Shown here: in pieces, positions 12,406-22,364 of the stretch
Numbering within the stretch: position 1 is the stretch's first letter
Layout of the letters: each line of letters opens with the position of its first letter
Assembly: GCA_029783825.1 (NCBI GenBank)
Contig: JAREIK010000747.1
Coordinates: 27,033-91,032 of the forward strand
Source: Sapria himalayana
Taxonomy: Eukaryota > Streptophyta > Magnoliopsida > Malpighiales > Rafflesiaceae
Direction of reading: 5' to 3'
Length of the DNA stretch: 64,000 nucleotides
Program-made: the position numbers and the translations under genes
The notes under the pieces: model-generated
Databases searched by the model: none
What the model was told of the DNA's origin: nothing
What the model saw: only the letters and a program-made list of their open reading frames with translations

Positions 12406-13408
12406 TTATCCAAATAGAGTATTTGTATTTCTTTCAAATTCACCAACTTGTTTTTCCTTGTTTAAGGCTTCAATAATAATTTGGACTTGTTTTTGAAAGG
12501 CCTTAGTATGACTTCGAGTGATTGGACCAAGCGGTAGTATGATTTGGTCTTGAATTTCTGCATCAGTCCCCTCTTCTTGAAAAGGTTGATCCTTCAACCT
12601 TGGCTCCGTTTCATCTCCTACATCATACAAACTTAAATCAGCTACATTAAAAGTTGCATGAACATTATACTCACCTGGTAATTCAAGTTTATAGGCATTG
12701 TCTCCAATTTTTTTTAAGACTTGAAATGGTCCATCTCCCCTCGGTAACAATTTGGATTTTCGTTGCTCCGGAAACCTTTCTTTGCGCATATGGAGCCAAA
12801 CCCAATCTCCGGGTTGGAAGATCACTTGCTTGCGTCGTTGGTTCACCCTCCGAGTGGTTCGATCATTCACCTTTTCCAAGTTTTCCCTTACCTTGACATG
12901 AATTTTCTTCACAAACTGAGCTCGATCCCTGCCATGAGTGTTCTTTTGCTCATTGCTAGGCAATGGCAATAAATCAAGAGGGGTTAGAGGATTAAACCCA
13001 TAAACAATTTCAAATGGACTCATGTTAGTAGAAGAATGCATAGATCGATTATATGCAAATTCAATATGAGGTAAACATTCTTCCTAATTGGCTAAATTTT
13101 TCCCAATAACACTTCTTAGTAATGCTCCTAATATTCTATTAACTACTTCAGTTTGTCCATCTGTTTGAGGATGACTAGAAGTAGAGAATAAAAGTTTTGT
13201 CCCAATTTTTCCCCAAAAGCCTTTCCAAAAATAACTTAAAAATTTTGCATCTCGGTCCGAAATAATGGTTTTGGGAATTCCATGCAAACGAACCACTTCT
13301 TTGAAAAAGAGATTTGAAATATGTTTTGCATCATTTGTCTTAGTGCATGCAATAAAATGAGCCATTTTGGAAAAACGATCAACTACGACAAAAATTGCAT
13401 CTTTGCCT
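12406..13408 (-). pseudogene. Ty3/gypsy integrase C-terminal half, interrupted
   Basis: The product would be part of the Pol polyprotein that inserts retrotransposon cDNA into the genome. Read on the minus strand it contains [15 protein letters not shown] (integrase core), ISDRDAKF with the second catalytic Asp, and the [13 protein letters not shown] motif with the catalytic Glu. Next come HSSTNMSPFEIVYGF, a C-terminal DNA-binding part with GDWVWLHMRKERFP, and a tail ending near GPITRSHTK. A TAG at 13084-13086 interrupts the frame where related proteins usually have Trp. Both parts are in the same frame. The N-terminal side is cut at 13408 by a LINE insertion and its continuation begins at 18438. 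Protease, RT and RNase H are not present in the window. Confidence 0.9.
13390..13408. repeat. Target site duplication of LINE copy 1, left
   Basis: AAAAATTGCATCTTTGCCT (19 bp) is repeated exactly at 18419-18437. The two copies flank the LINE body, and joining the flanks restores the integrase reading direction of the gypsy element. Confidence 0.92.
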
Positions 13409-13998
13409 CATTTGGTTACATATTCAGTGGAATAAGAGGCTTCACTTCTCATACAAAACCAGCCGAATGGAGATCTGGACTCAGGTATCCCACCAGATTA
13501 TCCAAATATTACCCAAGAAGAAGGACCCCTGAGAGAGACTAACTTGGGGATAGAAAATGATGTTAGTTTAATAAAAGGATGGGAGGAGGTAAAACACAAG
13601 AGAAAATATAAAAATAACATCTAAAACAAGAATTGTATTGAAAGAAAAACTTGATGATTATGCGTGGATAGATGAGGATCTTCTGGATTTTCCTGAAGAT
13701 GAATCGGTAATTTTTAGTTGCCCTTCAAGCCACAAGGGTGATGTATCTCAAGATGAGCCTGAGGTGAAAGCAAAGGACGATATACATATTTATAATGAAG
13801 ACTGGGGGAATCTTTCAAGAACCCAATCCATGGAGGCCCTAAAGCAAATGGCCATGGTGCTCGGAAAACAGGTAAAATATAAGGAGATTAGGTATGAAAT
13901 CCCTCACACTCCTAAAACAGCAAGAAATACGAAAAAATATGCTAACAGGTCTTATGAATCTAAGTGTACAACTCGAGCCCAAGCTAAATTAGTTGTTA
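13409..13998 (+). pseudogene. LINE copy 1 ORF1, C-terminal remnant
   Basis: The remnant of the LINE RNA-binding protein (ORF1p). The region matches the part of copy 2 ORF1 that follows the zinc knuckle, including DYAWIDEDLLDFPEDESV and the stretch near EDWGNLSRTQSMEALKQM. The frame changes near 13620 within an A-rich stretch. The last readable part ends at TTRAQAKLVVNG, with its stop overlapping the start of ORF2. The N-terminal DUF4283-type domain and knuckle were never copied because of 5' truncation. Confidence 0.8.
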
Positions 13999-16900
13999 AT
14001 GGATAGATGTCTATATTGGAATGTTAGGGGAATAGCTAATAGCCCCACGATAAATAGATTAAGACTTTTAATTAAAGAACATAAAATCTCATTAATGATT
14101 ATTGCAGGACCAATGGTCCTACAAGATCAACTAAATAAATATAGAGAAATTTTAGGATTTAATAAGGCTTATGCTAACCTAAATAGTAAACTTTGGATTT
14201 TATGGCACAGTAAATTGAAAATTGAAATAATAAAAGATACTGAACAAATAGTACATTTCAAATTAGATAAGAGCACAGATCAAATAATCTCAGCAGTTTA
14301 TGCAAAAAATGATAAACAATCTAGGTTGGCATTATGGGAAGAAATGAAAGATATAGCAAGTAGAAATTCACCTTGGATAATAGGAGGCGACTTTAATATA
14401 ATTAGAAGCCCTCAAGAAAAGAAGGGTGGAAAACCACCGGATAAGGTAGCCATGAAGCAATTTAATGACACAATAGCCATTACAAATCTAATGGAAATAA
14501 ATTTCAATGGTTCGAGATATACCTGGTGTAATAGTTGGAAAAAAAGAGGAGTCATCTGGGCTCGACTGGATAAGATTATGTGTAACACAAAGTGGGTCAC
14601 CTCACAAGGGATTATGGAGCTTAGACACCTAAATAGAACTTGCTCTGACCATAGCCCCCTGCTTATCACGATTCAAAAAAAACCAGGGCAATACATCTAA
14701 TTTTAAATTTCAAAATATGTGGGTAAAGCATGCGAGCTTTGCAGGACTTGTTAGAGAGTCTTGGAAAGAGCCAGCAGAGAGTAAACTGATGCAAGTTCTA
14801 TCAATTAAACTTCTGAGGCTAAAAGCTTGTTTAAAAACATGGAATAAAGAGGGTTTTGGGAAATTAAATCAGGAGCTAAAAAACTAGAAGAAAAAGTAGC
14901 CAAGCTGGAGCAAGATTTTGACTCCACTAATAATAATGAAACTCGGATAGAATTAAGTAAGGCTAAAGGAGAACTGAGATTGAAACTACACATGGAAGAA
15001 ATTTACTGGAAACAACGAGCAAAAATAAAATGGTTAAAAGATGGGGATCGTAATACCAAATTTTTTTATAGTATGTCTAAAATAAAATCTCAAAAAAATA
15101 AAATTAAAGGTCTAATAAATAAAGAAGGAAAATGGGCAGAAAATGAAAAGGAAATAGGAGCTCTCTTTAAAAATTTCTTTCAAAATCAACTATGTAGTCA
15201 GTCATGTAGGACAGATAATTCTCTAATGCAAGAAATTAGGGAGACCATTACGGAAGCTCAAAATCAATTAATGGAATTGATCCCGGAAGAACCATAAGTT
15301 AAAGAGGCTGTTTTTAGTCTAGATAAAGATAGTGCAGCAGGACCTGATGGTTGGAATAATTATTTTTTTCAGGTAAACTAGAATACGATTAAAACTGAGC
15401 TAGTCCCTGTAATTGCAAGTTTTTTTGTAGGTGCGGAAATCCCAAAAGCATGGGCAAAATTTTTTATAGTATTAATTCCAAAAAAATAATCACCACAGAA
15501 ATGTGAGGATTATAGACCAATAAGTTTATGCAATGCTATTTATAAAATACTGGCAAAAATATTACAAAATAGGCTAAGCTTAATTTTACCTTCAATAATA
15601 TCTCAAGAACAAACGGGCTTTGTTAAAAATAGATTAATGATAAAAAATATAAAGCTTGCATCAGAAATGATGAAAGAAATAGGAAGTAAGTCTAGAGGAA
15701 AAAACTTAGTGGTTAAATTAGATCTATCGAAAGCCTTCGATAGAGTGGAATGGGATACCCTTTGCTTTGTGTTAAGAAGGTTTGGTTTTTCTGAGCTGAC
15801 CATAGATCTAATATATAGATGCATTTCAAGTACTTGGGTAAGAGTCCTGGTAAATGGTAAGTTAAGTGAGGAATTTAAACCAAATAAAAGTTTAAGGTAA
15901 GGGGATCCATTATCCCCTCTTCTTTTTGATATCTATTTAGAACTATTAATACGTAACTTGAATAAGAAAATATCCGAAGGTAAAATATTGTCATTCAGAC
16001 AACCAAGGAATACACCCAGAATAGGCTGTTTAGCTTATGCAGATGACCTTATAATATTTACTAATGCTAGCATAAAGTCTTTAATGAATCTTATGGATAT
16101 TCTTCAAATTTTTGAAAAAGAGACAGGCCAAATGGTTAATAAAAGTAAATGTCAGTTCATGCTTGCTAAAAATGCAAAATTAAAGTTAATAGATAAAATA
16201 AAAAATATTATAGGCTTTGCAGAAATTAAAGGGGCATTAATGTATTTAGGTTGTCCGATATATGAGGGGAGGTTGAAGGAAGAATATCTAAGTTACCTTC
16301 AAAACAAGTTAAGAAAGAAAATAGCAGGATGGAAAGAATAGCTACTAGGATTTGGGGGGAGGATAACGCTGCTGTCACATGTATTACAAAGCACGCTAAC
16401 ACATATTTTATCAGTGATACATCCCCCTAAAAAATTTCTTAAATAACTCGAATCGGAAATGGCCAACTTCTTATGGGGTAAAAAATAAGGCAGAAATAAA
16501 CTACATTGGAAGGACTGGAAAAGTATCTGTTATCCGAAAGAGGGAGCATGATTAGGTCTAATGAGCCTCCAGGACTTGGCAGCTGCCTAGGACTGTAAAA
16601 GCTGGTGGAGACTTAAAGAAAGCGATAATCTTTGGGCTAAATATATGCGGGCAATATATTTAGATAATAAGAATAAGACCACTAAGAAAGTCTCGAACAG
16701 TTGGAAGTCAATGGTAAAACAAAAAGAGATAGTAGACTCACACTCTATACTAAAGAGGAGTGGCTGGAAATGGACGTTAACACCACAAGGAAACTTTTCC
16801 CTCAAGTCGGCAAAAGATTTGGTCAGAAAGAAAAAACCGGCTCAAACTCTATTTAAATGGGTATGGCAAGAAAACATACCGCAAAAAATGTCCTCCTTCA

Positions 16901-17910
16901 CATGGAAGGCTTTAATGAATGATATACCGGTAGATAGAAATATACAAAAGAAAGGAATAAACATGGCATCAAGATGCGAATACTGTTCACAAGCGGTTGA
17001 AACCACTGATCATTTGCTTTCTAATGGTCCCATCGCAGCAGAAATATGGAAAGAAATGGAACAGGAAAAAAGAATATGTAAAATAGATGATGGATTAATA
17101 GATAAAGTTAAAAAATGGGAAAAGGAGAACACGAAAAGCCCCACCAGGAAATGGCTTAATCAGAAACTGCCGCATCTAATTATTTGGTATATATGGAAAT
17201 CTTGAAACAAAAGTAAATTCAAAAATATAAGGATGAATTTAACAGAAATTATAAAAGATATTAGAAAGGAGATATGTAATATATCACTAATAAAACTGAT
17301 AGTTATTCAGGAAATGAAACAAGAAAAGAAGCTTGAGAAAGAATGGGATCTCACATATAAAGTTTTAAAACAGCAATGGGCTAAATGTATACAGTGGAAT
17401 GCTCCGCCGGTTGGTAAACTCTCACTTAATACGGATGGGAGTTTTAGTAGGGACACTGGAATAGCAGGAGGAGGCGGGGTAATAAGAGATCATACAGGGA
17501 TAGTACAGAGAGCTTTCACCAGATCTAGTAGAGCATCCTCGGCTTTAGATTCAGAAATTAGAGCATTAAAATCAGGGTTAGAGATATGTAAGCAGCTTAA
17601 CTTTAAAAACATTGAAGTTCAGGTAGACTCAAAATTACTAGTTGATACAGTAATTAATAAGAAAATATTATGGAGGTATGAAGAGGATCTAGAAGTAATT
17701 CTTGGTCTTATGGACAAACTGAAGGCCTCAATAATACATATATATAGAGAAGCTAATAATCTAGTGGACAGTCTATCTAAAATAGGCACCACCAGAGGAG
17801 ATATAGAATATAATGAGAAACTCATGCCAAACAAACTAAAGGGAATAACATGTTTAGATAAAATGGGTTTTCCTTATATTAGAACAAATAAACAGATCAC
17901 GAAGGTATAA
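13999..17910 (+). pseudogene. LINE copy 1 ORF2 (endonuclease, RT, RNase H), broken
   Basis: ORF2 supplies the activities for target-primed reverse transcription. The span is 3912 bp, 1304 codons, the same as in copy 2. Domains in order: apurinic-type endonuclease (YWNVRGIA, GGDFNII, CSDHSPL); reverse transcriptase (VVKLDLSKAFDRVEW, GDPLSPLLFDIY, catalytic YADD at about 16038); zf-RVT (Cys/His cluster near CEYCSQAVETTDHLL); RNase H (LNTDGSFSRD, DSEIRALKSGLE, VQVDSKLLVD, REANNLVDSLSK). The endonuclease Glu is Gly here (IIAGPMVL, but IIAEPMVL in copy 2). A base gain near 14680 and a loss near 14880 shift the frame locally. Stops occur at 15295-15297, 15379-15381, about 15487, 15898-15900, 16339-16341, 16486-16488 and others. 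Most single-codon differences from copy 2 that make stops are CAA to TAA, TGG to TGA/TAG or GAA to TAA. Confidence 0.95.
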
Positions 17911-18418
17911 CAAAGCCTCAACTTTCTGATGGATTGTGCGGGAATAATGAGTGCTTTAAAATATGTATCTTGACTTTCCTTGCAGGTTAGCTAAAAAGTA
18001 AGGGTGCTAAGATAATATGATAATATGTATTCTGACCTTAACGCTGCTATATAAACGCTGTTATATAACAAAGCCATAGTGAATCTTAAATAAGGATAAT
18101 TCTATTGTTCCTTGTTTTGCTGATGTTCTTGCTGCTGTAATAGGACAAGGTATTGGGGCAAGGTAATAGTGCAAGGTTAAGAGGATATGTGTGAATGTTA
18201 CGGAAAAAGCAGCTATAAGCTGTCTCTCTAAGCAGTGCTAGAGCATAAGCATGCATATCTAGAATGTGGAAAAGTCTAGAAAAATTTAAACTCAGAGAAA
18301 CTGAAATGCAGTAAAGAGACTGCATTCACACATATATTAGTCTATGTGTGATTGACATATATACAGATAGATAATATGTATAGATAGATAGACAGATATA
18401 CAGATAGATATATACATA
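17911..18418 (+). other. LINE copy 1 3' region with GATA-like tail
   Basis: The first 160 bp align with the region after ORF2 in copy 2 (shared ACGCTGCTATATAAAC and GTTATATAA). From about 18075 on, no counterpart is seen in copy 2. The last part (about 18365-18418) is GATA/TAGA/CAGATA microsatellite ending in ATAAA. The unmatched 340 bp could be transduced 3' flanking sequence of the source locus. Confidence 0.6.
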
Positions 18419-18437
18419 AAAAATTGCATCTTTGCCT
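18419..18437. repeat. Target site duplication of LINE copy 1, right
   Basis: An exact copy of the 19 bp at 13390-13408. Confidence 0.92.
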
Positions 18438-18690
18438 TTACTGAGCTTTGCTCACTCTATTGTGTGAACCCTTTCAGGTAAAGGTACAAGATAGATGACA
18501 GACCCACATGTGGGATCACACATATGAAGGAAAACCTGTTGTCACCTGAATAAAAGGGTATGTGTAATTATTCCACTAAGCAAATAAAATGGAACAAAAA
18601 TATATGTTACATTTGAGAGAATATTATTTTATTTCACATTTTGTTGTGTGATGGAATGGAGTTGGACTCCATGTAGATAGGGTGTCACAA
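18438..18690 (-). other. Continuation of interrupted gypsy element, then unclassified DNA
   Basis: Read on the minus strand, the first bases give KLSKGKDAI in frame with the integrase core on the other side of the LINE, so the insertion target was the gypsy integrase. Homology fades within about 30 bp (an in-frame TGA follows). The rest is unique sequence up to the satellite start; I recognise nothing else in it. Confidence 0.6.
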
Positions 18691-20265
18691 TCTGACTATC
18701 TATCTATCTATCTGTCTGTTTATCAATCTCTATCTCTCTATATATCTATTTATTTGTCTCTCTATATGTCTATCTATTTATTTGTCTATCAATTTATGGG
18801 TCTATCTATATATCTATCTATATGTTTATCTATATATTTGTTTGTCTATCTATCTAACTATCTTTATGTGTATTTATCCGTCTATCTATCAGTCTATCTA
18901 TTAATCTGTCTATCAATCTATCAATCTATTTATCTATCTATCTATCTGCCTAGCTTTCTATTTACCAATTTATATATCAATATGTGTATCTATCTTTCTA
19001 TCTATCTATCTATCTATCTTTATATATGTGTATTTGTCTATCTATTTGTATATCTATCTATCTATCTAGATATCAATCTATATATCTTTGTAGTTGTCTA
19101 TTTATCTATCTTTTATATGTATATCTATATGTCTATATATCTGTCTTTGTTTATAATGGTCTATATGTCAGTCTATTTGTCTATCTATCAGTTTGTCTGT
19201 CTATCTATCTATATATCTATCTATCTATTTATCTATCTATCTATCATATGTCAATCTATCTATTTATCTATCTATCTGTCTATAATTCTATCTATCTATC
19301 TGACATCTATCTATCTGTCTGTCTATCAATATGTTTATATATTTATCTATCAATATGTATATCTAACTATTTATCTATCTTTCTAACTATCTATCTATAT
19401 GTCATCTATATATATATATGTATATTTATGTATGTCTATCTATTTGTCAATCTATTTATCTATCTAACTGTTTATCTATCTCTCTATCTATATATATGTC
19501 TATCTGTCTATCTATCTATCTGTCTATCTATCTATTTGTTTATCTATCTATTTATCTATTTGTTTATCTATCAAGCTATCTTTTTGTCTAATAAACTTTC
19601 ATACTATTTGTCTATCTAACCATGTATCTATCTGTCTATTTATAAATCTATAAACCTATCTATCTATTTATTTATCAATCTATTTATCAATCTATCAATC
19701 AATTTGTCCATATAACAATCTATCTATTTATATATCTATCAATCTGTCTATCATTATTCTTATCAATTTGCCTATTAATTTATCTATCAATCTATCTATC
19801 TATCTATCCATCAATATGTTTATCTGTTTATCTATCTATTTATCAATCTATCCATCTATCAATATATCTATCTATCTATCTTTTTTCATTTCTTTCTAAA
19901 TGTATATCTATCTCTCTGTGTATCTATCTATTTGTTTGTCTATCGATATTTTTCTCTATTTTTATGTTTGTTTGTGTGTGTATCTCTATCTTTCTAAGTA
20001 TCTATCTATATATCTTCCTATATATCTTTATATATATATATATATATATATCTATATCTATATCTATCTATCTGTGTGTCTATTTATCTGTCTATACGTA
20101 AATCTAACTATACATCTATCAATCAATCGATTTATCTATATTTCTATCAATATATCTATCTAACTTTGTATCTATCTATCTGTTAATCTATTGGTCTATC
20201 TATCTATCTGTATGTCTATCTTTCTATCTATATATATGTCTGATAATTTGTCTATTAATCAGTCT
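18691..20265 (+). repeat. Degenerate TATC/TCTA satellite, block 3
   Basis: TATC/TCTA words with TGTC, TATT and TCAA variants, plus strand pyrimidine-rich. It includes a (TA)n run near 20033-20051. It ends at the 3' terminus of the minus-strand LINE copy 2; its last 18 bases form that LINE's left target duplication. Confidence 0.95.
20248..20265. repeat. Target site duplication of LINE copy 2, left
   Basis: TTGTCTATTAATCAGTCT matches TTGTCTATTAATAAGTCT at 28389-28406 with one mismatch. Both copies are satellite sequence, which lowers the weight of the match. Even so, an 18-bp pair placed exactly at both element ends supports one insertion event. Confidence 0.75.
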
Positions 20266-20305
20266 TTTTTTTAATTTTTTTTTAAAAATTTGTTTTATTA
20301 TTATT

Positions 20306-20335
20306 AGAGCCCTCTCTTTTGGCGGAGGAATACCG
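20306..20335 (-). terminator. Conserved LINE 3'-end motif of copy 2
   Basis: On the minus strand GGTATTCCTCCGCC is followed by AAAAGAGAGGGCTCT, then AATAATAATAAAA and an A-rich tail. The same motif ends copies 3 and 4 (34812-34844 and 50891-50924). Plant L1 LINEs often end in a similar TTCCTCC...AGAGGG...AATAAA block, so I take it as the 3' processing and RT-recognition end. Confidence 0.65.
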
Positions 20336-20659
20336 TTTTTACAACCTACATCTACCCTTATCCCTTTTACATCCATTTCAAAACAAAACAAAAAACAAAG
20401 AACAAGTAACAATTTAAAATGATCTAAAAGCTATAGATTTGAAACTGCTGGAATTTGGGCATATGTGAGGTTCCGTACTTGAAGCTTGACACTTAATCCT
20501 CAAACCTTTTAGCTTTTCCTGAGAGAAGCTACCTTCTTTTAGCTTGTGAGGTTCTGAATATGGATATATGTGAGATTTCAAATCTACATCATCCCCTGAG
20601 ATAAGTTTATTAAATCCTCCAGCTCTTTTAGCTTTTCCTTTTCTTCGAGCCTTACTTGG

Positions 20660-20790
20660 AGTGGGATCCTTTGGCGCCTACTAGGCTGTCAATTAGTGTG
20701 GAGGTATTGGCCTATCTTTATACAATCTTCCTTCGGGACCAGGAAGAGTTTTAGCCTTTCATGTCTTTACGTTCTTTTAGTAGCTTCCTT
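20660..20790 (-). repeat. Dispersed direct repeat in LINE copy 2 3' region, copy a
   Basis: TGTCAATTAGTGTGGAGGTA, then TTGGCCTATC and TACAATCTTCCTTC, recur in the same order at 21455-21545 with a few substitutions, on both sides of a 270-bp tandem duplication. Confidence 0.75.
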
Positions 20791-20842
20791 CCATGGAGTG
20801 GAAACCTTTGGCGCTTAATCAGAACTAAAAACTTGACATATA

Positions 20843-21377
20843 AACAGGGATAGACACTTGTTTGCTTGACTCAGAATAACTATTGAAGACTGATTTTTAT
20901 AGGCAAATGAAGATAGAAATAAAGCAGTTCAAGTCAGCACAAATCCTTCATTTTATAGGCCTTAAATTAGCCCATTGGTAGTTGTCTTTATATCTGCATA
21001 AAAATTCATATGAATGGGCATAGCCGAGGCATAATTAACCTTACCACAAGGAGAAACTAAGGGGCCATTTGAGCCGGTAGATGTACCTGAAAATTAGCAC
21101 ATCTAAACCACAATACAACAGGGATAGACACTTATTTGCTTGACTCAGAACAACTATTGAAGACTGATTTTTACAGGCAATAAAGCTGTTCAAGTCAGCA
21201 CAATTCCCTCTTTATAGGCCTTAAATTGGCCCATTGGTAGTTGTCTTTATATCTGCAGAAAATTCATATGGATGGGCATAGCCGAGGCATAGTTAACCTT
21301 ACCACAAGGAGAAACTAAGGAGCCATTTGAGCCGGTAGATGTACCTGAAAATTAGCACATCTAAACCACAATATAAC
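20843..21377 (-). repeat. Tandem duplication of about 265 bp in LINE copy 2 3' region
   Basis: Unit 1 (20843-21117) and unit 2 (21118-21377) both start with ACAGGGATAGACACTT and share TTGCTTGACTCAGAA, CATTGGTAGTTGTCTTTATA and GAGCCGGTAGATGTACCTGA. Unit 2 lacks a short A-rich piece present in unit 1. There is no coding potential I can support. Confidence 0.9.
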
Positions 21378-21559
21378 AGGATGACAAACCTACCATACCT
21401 GTCATGAGTGAGGATATGCAGTAGAATTAAAAATGTATTCTCTATCTTACCCTACTTTGTTGTCAATTAGTGTGAAGGTATAGGCCTATCCTTATACAAT
21501 CTTCCTTCAGGACCAGGAAGAAATTCAACCTTTCATACCTTTACCAAATGTTAGGAAGA

Positions 21560-22190
21560 GATATCCAGGTGATTTGAAACTTCTTTTGCTAGATTATCAG
21601 CTAGTGTATTCACTTCTCTGTATATAAACATCCAGCAACCATCTTTTTATCACTCTATTATTGTCTTCCTCCACCTTGCTTCTGTTTAACAAAACAAGAA
21701 GAAGAACAACATAGTCCTATTCACGCAAACCACTTCCCTGTTGCTGTTGTTGCCTACCTCCACTTACAGCTGTTGCCTACCTCCATTTACTATTTTGATG
21801 GCTCCATTTACTATTTTTATGGCTGTTTAGCTCTTGACCATTTATAAATCTCCAATACAAGTCCTAGCTGCTGGTTTCTGCCCATTCCTATTTGATGCCT
21901 TAAGCTGCTAAAAAAAACAGAAAAAAAACCACCAAAACCAATAACATAAATCCAGTATACCCACATACCTTACCCCTTTACCTCCCCTTTGCTGATTGCT
22001 TTAATTTTGGCCTTGTTGGATATCTTCCCTGCAAAGACAGAAATTTCCCTACCCTGGACTCTACCCACTTAAAACTGTCATCCGTGTTAAGTGATAGCTT
22101 CCTGCTGGAGGTCTATTCCAGGTTATGCTTTTTATCCTTTGCTGCTTAATTATCTTAATATTAAAGTCCCATGACTTATCTGCATACTCA
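21560..22190 (-). pseudogene. Second, decayed LINE RNase H segment
   Basis: Read on the minus strand from about 22190 there is a stretch like the linker before RNase H (IIKQQRIKS, then WNRPPAG). After a frame change comes LSLNTDDSF, matching the first catalytic block of LINE RNase H. Near 21620-21580 follows IYREVNTLADNLAKE, matching the last block. The middle is decayed or missing. This copy is clearly different from the adjacent RNase H at 22365-22961, so it derives from another LINE. Confidence 0.75.
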
Positions 22191-22364
22191 TCTATATTCT
22201 TATTTATAACTATTATAGGCTTTATACAACTTTTTATATAACAGTGTTTATATAGCAGCGTAAAAATCGGAATAAATATTATTATATTATATTAGCAATA
22301 GTCAAGATACATATTTTAAAATACTTATTGTTCCCGCCCAATCCATCAGAAAGTTGAGGCTTTG

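Larger units (their letters stand above)
13409..18418 (+). mobile_element. L1-type LINE copy 1, 5'-truncated (5.0 kb)
   Basis: The element lies between exact 19-bp duplications inside a gypsy integrase. It begins within ORF1, downstream of the zinc knuckle, as shown by alignment to LINE copy 2 at 20266-28388. It therefore lacks the 5' UTR and most of ORF1. ORF2 is complete in extent but mutated. The 3' end is not a simple poly(A): the last 50 bases are GATA/TAGA-like words ending in a short A run. Confidence 0.92.

Noticed and set aside
12654..12972. Plus-strand frames over the gypsy fragment
   Set aside because: Antisense shadows of the integrase on the minus strand.
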